From the NCBI RefSeq assembly GCF_027853245.1, contig NZ_JAPTZM010000007.1: DNA of 64,000 bases; one strand, given 5' to 3'. Position 1 is the stretch's first letter, and the number at the start of each line of letters is the position of its first letter. Origin of the DNA: Atlantibacter subterraneus (GTDB taxonomy: Bacteria; Pseudomonadota; Gammaproteobacteria; Enterobacterales; Enterobacteriaceae). Shown here piece after piece: positions 59,344-64,000 of this stretch. The notes beneath the pieces are model-generated. The model was not told the origin of the DNA and did no database searches. It worked only from the letters and a program-made list of their open reading frames with translations. The position numbers were made by a program, and so were the translations under genes.

Positions 59344-59967
59344 GTGAGCGAGTCGATGCGGTTTATTGTGGTGCGCCACGCGGAATCCGAGTGGAATCAG
59401 CGCGGTATTTTGCAGGGGCAGCTTGAAAGCCCCACCAGCGCACGCGGGCTTCGGCAAATCGATGCGCTGCCTGGGGCGTTAGCCGGTTACGCCTTCAGCG
59501 CCGTAATAAGCTCCCCTTCCCGGCGCGCGCTCACCACCGCGCAGGCCATTTCACAGGCGCATTCCGCCACGCTCTATCTTGACCCACGTCTGCATGAACA
59601 GCACCTTGGTGATTTTCAGGGGCTTACCGCCGCGCAGATTCTGGAACGCGATCCCGCCGTGGGCGATGCGCTGTTCGCGGGGGATGTGGCGGTCGTCCCG
59701 CCCGGCGGAGAAAGCGTGCTGGAAGCGGCGAACCGGCTGCGTCAGGCGCTGCTCGGCTGGGAAGCGGAAGGCGATACCTGCGTGGTTACCCACGGCAATA
59801 CGCTGGCAGGGCTGCTGTGGCTTCTGGATGGCGCGGATTTCCGTGTGCCCTTTACCCGCTACAGCCCGCACAATTGCAGTTACTCAACGCTGATTCGCCA
59901 CGGCCAGTCGCTGGAGATCGAAAACTGGGGTCTGGCAACCCATCTGCTGAACGGTAATCTGCTGTAA
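59344..59967 (+). CDS. Histidine-phosphatase-family protein
   Basis: 207 residues. The phosphate-binding RHAESEWNQRG near residue 11 and the second histidine in VVTHGNTLAGLL near residue 146 mark the phosphoglycerate-mutase-like branch; Arg and Glu of the pocket are in SSPSRRALTTA and HEQHLGDFQG. Probably a cytoplasmic phosphatase of unknown substrate. Start GTG 59344 preceded by AAGGAAAGG; ATG 59356 is an alternative. Inserted between tisB and emrD, which adjoin in E. coli. Confidence 0.88.
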   Translation: MSESMRFIVVRHAESEWNQRGILQGQLESPTSARGLRQIDALPGALAGYAFSAVISSPSRRALTTAQAISQAHSATLYLDPRLHEQHLGDFQGLTAAQILERDPAVGDALFAGDVAVVPPGGESVLEAANRLRQALLGWEAEGDTCVVTHGNTLAGLLWLLDGADFRVPFTRYSPHNCSYSTLIRHGQSLEIENWGLATHLLNGNLL

Positions 59968-59972
59968 TCTGG

Positions 59973-60004
59973 CGCTTTCTGGCAATATTTGTTGCCGAAA
60001 GGCG
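59973..60004 (+). terminator. Hairpin after the phosphatase gene
   Basis: CGCTTTCTGGCAA pairs imperfectly with TTGCCGAAAGGCG around a short AT loop, starting 6 nt past the stop and followed by TTTAC. Confidence 0.45.
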
Positions 60005-60135
60005 TTTACATCCCGCCCCTCCCTGTCGCCCGCGATGATCTGGCGATATCTCTGTATTGTGGTAGATTCCTCTCGCTTTTAAGTGCTATCCAGAAAAACA
60101 CTCCATCTTAAAAATAAGAAACCATCTTTATCGCT

Positions 60136-61320
60136 ATGAAAAAGCTGACGAACTCTCATCTGCTGTTAATGCTGATTATGCTGATTGCCGTCGGGCAAAT
60201 GGCGCAAACTATTTATATCCCGGCGATCGCCGATATGGCCCGCGATTTACAGGTGCGTGAAGGCGCGATGCAAAGCGTTATGGCCGCCTATTTACTGACT
60301 TACGGCCTTTCGCAGCTGGTTTATGGCCCGATCTCAGACCGCATTGGCCGCCGCCCCGTTATCCTGGTGGGGATGAGCATTTTTATGCTGGCCACGCTGA
60401 TTGCGCTGCGTACCAGCAGTTTACCGGTGCTGATCGCCGCCAGTGCGTTACAGGGCATGGGCACCGGCGTGGCGGGCGTGATGGCGCGCACCATGCCGCG
60501 CGACCTGTTTGAAGGTTCGGCGCTGCGCCATGCCAATAGCCTGTTAAATATGGGTATTTTAGTCAGCCCGCTGCTTGCGCCGCTGATTGGCGGCGTGCTG
60601 GATACGTTCTGGGGCTGGCGCGCCTGCTTTGCGTTTTTACTGGCGCTGTGCGTGATGGTCACCTTCAGCATGGCGCGCTGGATGCCGGAAACTCGACCGG
60701 CGCAGGCCCCACGCACCCGGCTGATCGCCAGCTATAAAACCCTGTTCGGCAACGCCGCGTTTAACTGCTTTTTACTGATGCTGATTGGTGGGCTGGCGGG
60801 TATTGCGGTATTTGAAGCCTGCGCCGGGGTGTTGATGGGCGCGGTGCTGGGGCTGAACAGCATGGTGGTTAGCGTGCTGTTCATTCTACCTATCCCGGCG
60901 GCGTTTTTTGGCGCGTGGTACGCAGGCCGCCAGAATAAACGCTTTGCCTCGCTGATGTGGCAATCGGTAATGAGTTGCCTGCTGGCCGGCGTATTGATGT
61001 GGCTCCCCGGCTGGTTCGGCATCATGAATATCTGGACGCTACTGTTACCCGCCACGCTGTTTTTCTTTGGCGCGGGGATGCTGTTCCCCCTCGCCACCAC
61101 CGGCGCGATGGAGCCGTTTCCATTCCTGGCTGGCACCGCTGGCGCGCTGGTCGGCGGCCTGCAAAACGTGGGTTCCGGGTTGCTGGCCTGGTTCTCCGCG
61201 CTGCTACCGCAAACCGGGCAAGGCAGCCTGGGTATGTTGATGACGGCGATGGGCGGCGTGATTCTGCTGTGCTGGCTGCCGCTGGCGCATCGCGAGCAGC
61301 AGCAGAGCCATCTGGTTTAA
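60136..61320 (+). CDS. emrD: Multidrug efflux MFS transporter EmrD
   Basis: 394 residues, as in E. coli. Twelve-helix major facilitator proton antiporter exporting uncouplers and detergents. Conserved motif A YGPISDRIGRRPVIL and motif C-like MGTGVAGVMARTMPRD. No strong Shine-Dalgarno is seen (AAGAAACC...). Its stop overlaps yidG by 4 nt, convergently. Confidence 0.95.
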   Translation: MKKLTNSHLLLMLIMLIAVGQMAQTIYIPAIADMARDLQVREGAMQSVMAAYLLTYGLSQLVYGPISDRIGRRPVILVGMSIFMLATLIALRTSSLPVLIAASALQGMGTGVAGVMARTMPRDLFEGSALRHANSLLNMGILVSPLLAPLIGGVLDTFWGWRACFAFLLALCVMVTFSMARWMPETRPAQAPRTRLIASYKTLFGNAAFNCFLLMLIGGLAGIAVFEACAGVLMGAVLGLNSMVVSVLFILPIPAAFFGAWYAGRQNKRFASLMWQSVMSCLLAGVLMWLPGWFGIMNIWTLLLPATLFFFGAGMLFPLATTGAMEPFPFLAGTAGALVGGLQNVGSGLLAWFSALLPQTGQGSLGMLMTAMGGVILLCWLPLAHREQQQSHLV

Positions 61321-61655
61321 CCCAACAGCGTCAGGATGTTATGCAGGTGGGATACGCAAAACAGCAGCGCCAGCATCACCACCGCCAGGGCAATAAGCAA
61401 TTTGCCGCGCAGCGAACGGCGGTCTGAAAAGTCGCAGCGCGCAATGTCCATCAGGTTGCGTTTATGAACAAACACATAAATCAGCGCGCTGACCAGCGCC
61501 ATGATCGCTAAGGACAGCCAGAACAGCGCCCCTGCCTGATACCAGCTGTGGCGCAGCGCTAACGCCAGCAGCGCGCCATAGCCCAGCAGGGTGCGCAGCC
61601 AGGCCAGCGAGGTGCGCTCGGGCTGTAACCCCGGATCGCGCTGCGGGTCAACCAC
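61317..61655 (-). CDS. yidG: YidG, DUF202 inner-membrane protein
   Basis: 112 residues with three transmembrane helices and the DUF202 N-terminus DPGLQPERTSLAWLRTLLGYGAL. Start GTG 61655 lies 8 nt inside yidH, indicating coupling. Function unknown. Shorter at the N-terminus than E. coli YidG (120). Confidence 0.93.
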   Translation of the reverse strand: MVDPQRDPGLQPERTSLAWLRTLLGYGALLALALRHSWYQAGALFWLSLAIMALVSALIYVFVHKRNLMDIARCDFSDRRSLRGKLLIALAVVMLALLFCVSHLHNILTLLG

Positions 61656-61995
61656 CGAGTATCACCATCGCTATCACCACTGCCGCAATCAGCATCATGG
61701 CGACGCTGATGGTTTTCAGGCTGCGGGTATAAACAAAATCCTGCTTCAGGCGCATCGCCTTTTCATTGTTCAGCCAGCGCAAATAGCCGTACAGCGCGAT
61801 GCCGCCGGAAAAAAGACACAGCATTAGCGACATGATTTCCCGTACCAGCGGCGTGGCTAGCTCCGGAGCAAGCTGATCGAGCCCTACCCCCGCCGCCAGG
61901 AACCCCAGCGCGGTGCGGATCCAGGCCAAAAATGTGCGCTCATTGGCGAGTGAGAAACGGTAATCCGGCGCTTCTCCGATCTGCGAAATTTTCAT
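61648..61995 (-). CDS. yidH: YidH, DUF202 inner-membrane protein
   Basis: 115 residues, as in E. coli. YRFSLANERTFLAWIRTALGFLAAGVGLDQL is the family signature, followed by two more helices. ATG 61995 is chosen because AAGGA lies 7 nt before it; an ATG two codons earlier directly abuts the Shine-Dalgarno. Function unknown; operon with yidG. Confidence 0.95.
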   Translation of the reverse strand: MKISQIGEAPDYRFSLANERTFLAWIRTALGFLAAGVGLDQLAPELATPLVREIMSLMLCLFSGGIALYGYLRWLNNEKAMRLKQDFVYTRSLKTISVAMMLIAAVVIAMVILGG

Positions 61996-62065
61996 GTTCA
62001 TTCCTTATGCCCGGCACGACGAAGCCGGAAATATTTTATAGCCTGGCATTATTTTATCGATAAAA

Positions 62066-62090
62066 AAACCGGCGCTGTTAACGCCGGTTT
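62066..62090 (-). terminator. yidE terminator
   Basis: AAACCGGCG/CGCCGGTTT with a 7-nt loop and a T-run on the minus strand, 22 bp after the yidE stop. Confidence 0.85.
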
Positions 62091-62111
62091 TTGAGGGGGG
62101 AAAGACGCGCG

Positions 62112-63773
62112 TTATCCCATTCCCCAGAACAGCACCGCCAGCAACTGTGGCGTGATGATGCGTAAAAACATCACCAGCGGATAAACCGTGGCATAAGAGA
62201 GCGCCGCCGCACCGCTGGTCGCGTGAAGGTTATTGGCGAACGCCAGCGCGGGCGGATCGGTCATCGAACCTGCCAGCATCCCGCACAAGGTCAGATAGTT
62301 CATGCGGGCGAAGATCCGAGCCAGCAGGCCAACGGTGATTAACGGCACGGCGGTGATCATCACGCCATAGGCAATCCAGCTGACGCCGCTGCCAGCCAGC
62401 AGCGTATCGACAAAATCGCCGCCGGATTTCAGTCCTACCACCGACAGGAACAGCACAATCCCCAGTTCACGCAGGGCGAGGTTAGCGCTGGGCGGCATAA
62501 ACCAGTACAGCTTGCCGATGGTGCCGATACGCCCCAGGATCAGCGCCATAATCAGCGGCCCGCCCGCCAGGCCCAGCCGCAGCGCCGCCGGGAAACCGGG
62601 GATAAACAGCGGGATAGAGCCTAACAGCACGCCCAGCCCAATACCGATAAACACTGGCAGCATCTGCACCTGCTGCAATTTTTGCTGGGCGTTGCCCACT
62701 TCCGCCGCCACGGCGTCGATAGAGGCCGGGCGCCCCACCAGATTTAAAATATCGCCAAATTGCAGGCTGGCATTGCTACTTGCCACCAGCTCCACCCCGG
62801 CGCGGTTAAGCCGCGAGATCACCACGTCATAACGCTGTTTAAATTGCAGATCGCGGATTTTCTTGCCGAACACTTTTTCATTGGTCACCACCACCCGCTC
62901 AACGCGCAATTCGGTGCCGTGAGTCGACAGCGAGGTATCCACTTCTTTGCCGATCACCAGCTGTGCGTTGTGCAAATCGTTTTCGCGCCCTACCAGATGC
63001 AGTAAATCGCCGATTTGAATGACGGTGGTGGGCGACGGCACCATCAGCACATCTTCACGCTTCAACCGCGAACAGATAATGGTGTCGCTATTCAGGATCG
63101 GGACATCCTGAATTGCCAGCATATTGAGGTTCGGGTTTTCGACGCGAATATTAATGGTATGCAGTTGGGCATGGCTGAAGCCGTTGCTGGCGTCGTGCTG
63201 GGCCGCTTCGTGGTCGACGTTGATGCGAAAGACCATGCGGATCAGCCACATGGTCAGCAAAATACCGCAAATGCCAAACGGATAAGCCATGGCGTAGCTC
63301 ATCCCCATTTGATCAACGATAGCGGTCGGCGTGCCCAAATCCGAAAGGATCTGTTGCCCGGCACCCAGCGCAGGCGTGTTGGTGACCGCGCCGGAGAAAA
63401 TCCCCAGCACCACCGGCAGGGGGATATCAAACAGCTTATGGAGAACGGCGGTGACCACGCCGCCGAGCACCACAATCAGAATCGCGAACAAATTAAGCCG
63501 CAGCCCGGAAACGCGCAGTGAGGAGAAGAAGCCCGGACCGACCTGGATGCCTATCGTATACACGAACAGGATCAGCCCAAATTCCTGGATGAAATGAAGC
63601 ATATGGCCGTTAAGGCCAATCCCGGCCTGCTCGACAAAATGACCGACGATAATGCCGCCAAACAGCACGCCGCCGATACCAAGCCCGACCCCGCGAATTT
63701 TGACATTGCCGATCCATAACCCCACTACCGCCACCAGCGCCAGGATCGAAACCGTTAACGCTATCTCACTCAT
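62112..63773 (-). CDS. yidE: YidE, AAE-family putative transporter
   Basis: 553 residues, as in E. coli. Aspartate:alanine-exchanger fold with two five-helix bundles flanking two RCK_C/TrkA-C domains (about 190-275 and 280-360: VPILNSDTIICSRLKREDVLMVPSPTTVIQIGDLLHLVGR and VVISRLNRAGVELVASSNASLQFGDILNLVGR). The regulatory domains suggest nucleotide or ion gating; the substrate is unknown. GGGAATCGGT precedes the ATG. It follows ibpB in the same direction, with a terminator-like hairpin between. Confidence 0.96.
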   Translation of the reverse strand: MSEIALTVSILALVAVVGLWIGNVKIRGVGLGIGGVLFGGIIVGHFVEQAGIGLNGHMLHFIQEFGLILFVYTIGIQVGPGFFSSLRVSGLRLNLFAILIVVLGGVVTAVLHKLFDIPLPVVLGIFSGAVTNTPALGAGQQILSDLGTPTAIVDQMGMSYAMAYPFGICGILLTMWLIRMVFRINVDHEAAQHDASNGFSHAQLHTINIRVENPNLNMLAIQDVPILNSDTIICSRLKREDVLMVPSPTTVIQIGDLLHLVGRENDLHNAQLVIGKEVDTSLSTHGTELRVERVVVTNEKVFGKKIRDLQFKQRYDVVISRLNRAGVELVASSNASLQFGDILNLVGRPASIDAVAAEVGNAQQKLQQVQMLPVFIGIGLGVLLGSIPLFIPGFPAALRLGLAGGPLIMALILGRIGTIGKLYWFMPPSANLALRELGIVLFLSVVGLKSGGDFVDTLLAGSGVSWIAYGVMITAVPLITVGLLARIFARMNYLTLCGMLAGSMTDPPALAFANNLHATSGAAALSYATVYPLVMFLRIITPQLLAVLFWGMG

Positions 63774-63893
63774 ACCGATTCCCTGTGAAACACACGATTG
63801 TTATCCGGGATTCTGGCAGAGCTATAGCGGAATGAATGGGGGTTAGCGCACAGTTTGCGGGGGGATGTACTACGATTGGGGTAGTTCGAAGAG

Positions 63894-63919
63894 GCGCGCT
63901 CCCGAAGTGGGGAGCGCGC
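63894..63919 (-). terminator. Terminator after ibpB
   Basis: GCGCGCTCCC/GGGAGCGCGC, a perfect 10-bp stem starting 8 bp after the ibpB stop. The T-run is weak (CTCTTCG). Confidence 0.7.
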
Positions 63920-63927
63920 GGTACGGA

Positions 63928-64000
63928 TTAGCTATTTAGCGCGGGGCGTTCGCTGATGGCGATACGCTGCGGCGCGATGGCTTCCGGGATATGGCGCACC
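63928..64000 (-). CDS. ibpB: Small heat-shock protein IbpB, C-terminal end only
   Basis: The last 23 codons before the stop (TAA 63928-63930) read VRHIPEAIAPQRIAISERPALNS. The ending AAQRIAISERPALNS is that of E. coli IbpB, an alpha-crystallin-type chaperone, with the ISE(R) tail that binds neighbouring subunits. The rest lies beyond the window edge. Confidence 0.92.
   Translation of the reverse strand, partial: VRHIPEAIAPQRIAISERPALNS

Noticed and set aside
1..64000. CRISPR arrays, rRNA genes and insertion sequences
   Set aside because: No regularly spaced repeats, rRNA sequences or transposase frames were found on either strand.

Overview
The window is chromosomal DNA of an enteric gammaproteobacterium of the family Enterobacteriaceae, outside Escherichia/Salmonella and most like the Enterobacter/Lelliottia/Leclercia group. 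Almost every gene has a close E. coli counterpart. Gene order is E. coli-like in three blocks (yiiM-sodA-rhaT-rhaRS-rhaBAD-rhaM-fdhD-fdoGHI-fdhE; yicJI-selC; ilvNB-ivbL-istR/tisB-emrD-yidGH-yidE-ibpB), with extra genes inserted within and between them. The exact genus cannot be settled from sequence reading alone.

Layout. 0-3.4 kb: the end of lldD, a chromosomal ccdAB toxin-antitoxin pair, yiiM and sodA. 3.5-13.4 kb: an L-rhamnose region with an AraA-like isomerase of unknown substrate, transporter RhaT, activators RhaR/RhaS, and a rhaBAD operon that also carries an iron alcohol dehydrogenase (likely lactaldehyde reductase) and rhaM. 13.4-15.3 kb: a cupin regulator divergent from an AzlCD exporter, then a small DUF1471 protein. 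15.4-22 kb: formate dehydrogenase O with its accessory genes; fdoG carries an in-frame UGA (Sec196) followed by a SECIS hairpin. 22-27.5 kb: an antitoxin remnant, an esterase, yicIJ and selC, the selenocysteine tRNA that reads the fdoG UGA. 27.6-36.5 kb: an accessory stretch with rhuM, an RHH gene, symE, two cyclic-di-GMP-type proteins, stress genes yciF/yciG, and an RHH antitoxin-like gene overlapping a second methionine aminopeptidase. 36.5-39.6 kb: a polar amino-acid ABC transporter. 40.2-47 kb: the nrf periplasmic nitrite reductase operon. 47-56.3 kb: hypF-hypA divergent from the hydrogenase-2 operon hybOABCDE-hybG. 56.4-64 kb: ilvBN with leader ivbL, the SOS toxin tisB with antitoxin RNA istR, a histidine phosphatase, emrD, yidGH, yidE and the end of ibpB.

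How it fits together. Formate (FdoGHI) and hydrogen (HybOABC) are quinone-reducing electron donors, and NrfABCD is a quinol-oxidising nitrite reductase. FNR-like sites lie before nrfA and hybO, suggesting oxygen-controlled expression. Between selC and ilvN, where E. coli K-12 carries setC-nlpA-uhp genes, this genome holds about 29 kb of different content including the nrf and hyb operons. The least explained elements are the ParD-like/Map pair with its half-site operator, the roughly 126-bp inverted-repeat element inside the nrf operon, the NrfF-NrfG fusion, and the isomerase beside rhaT. No CRISPR array, insertion sequence, rRNA or integrase was seen.
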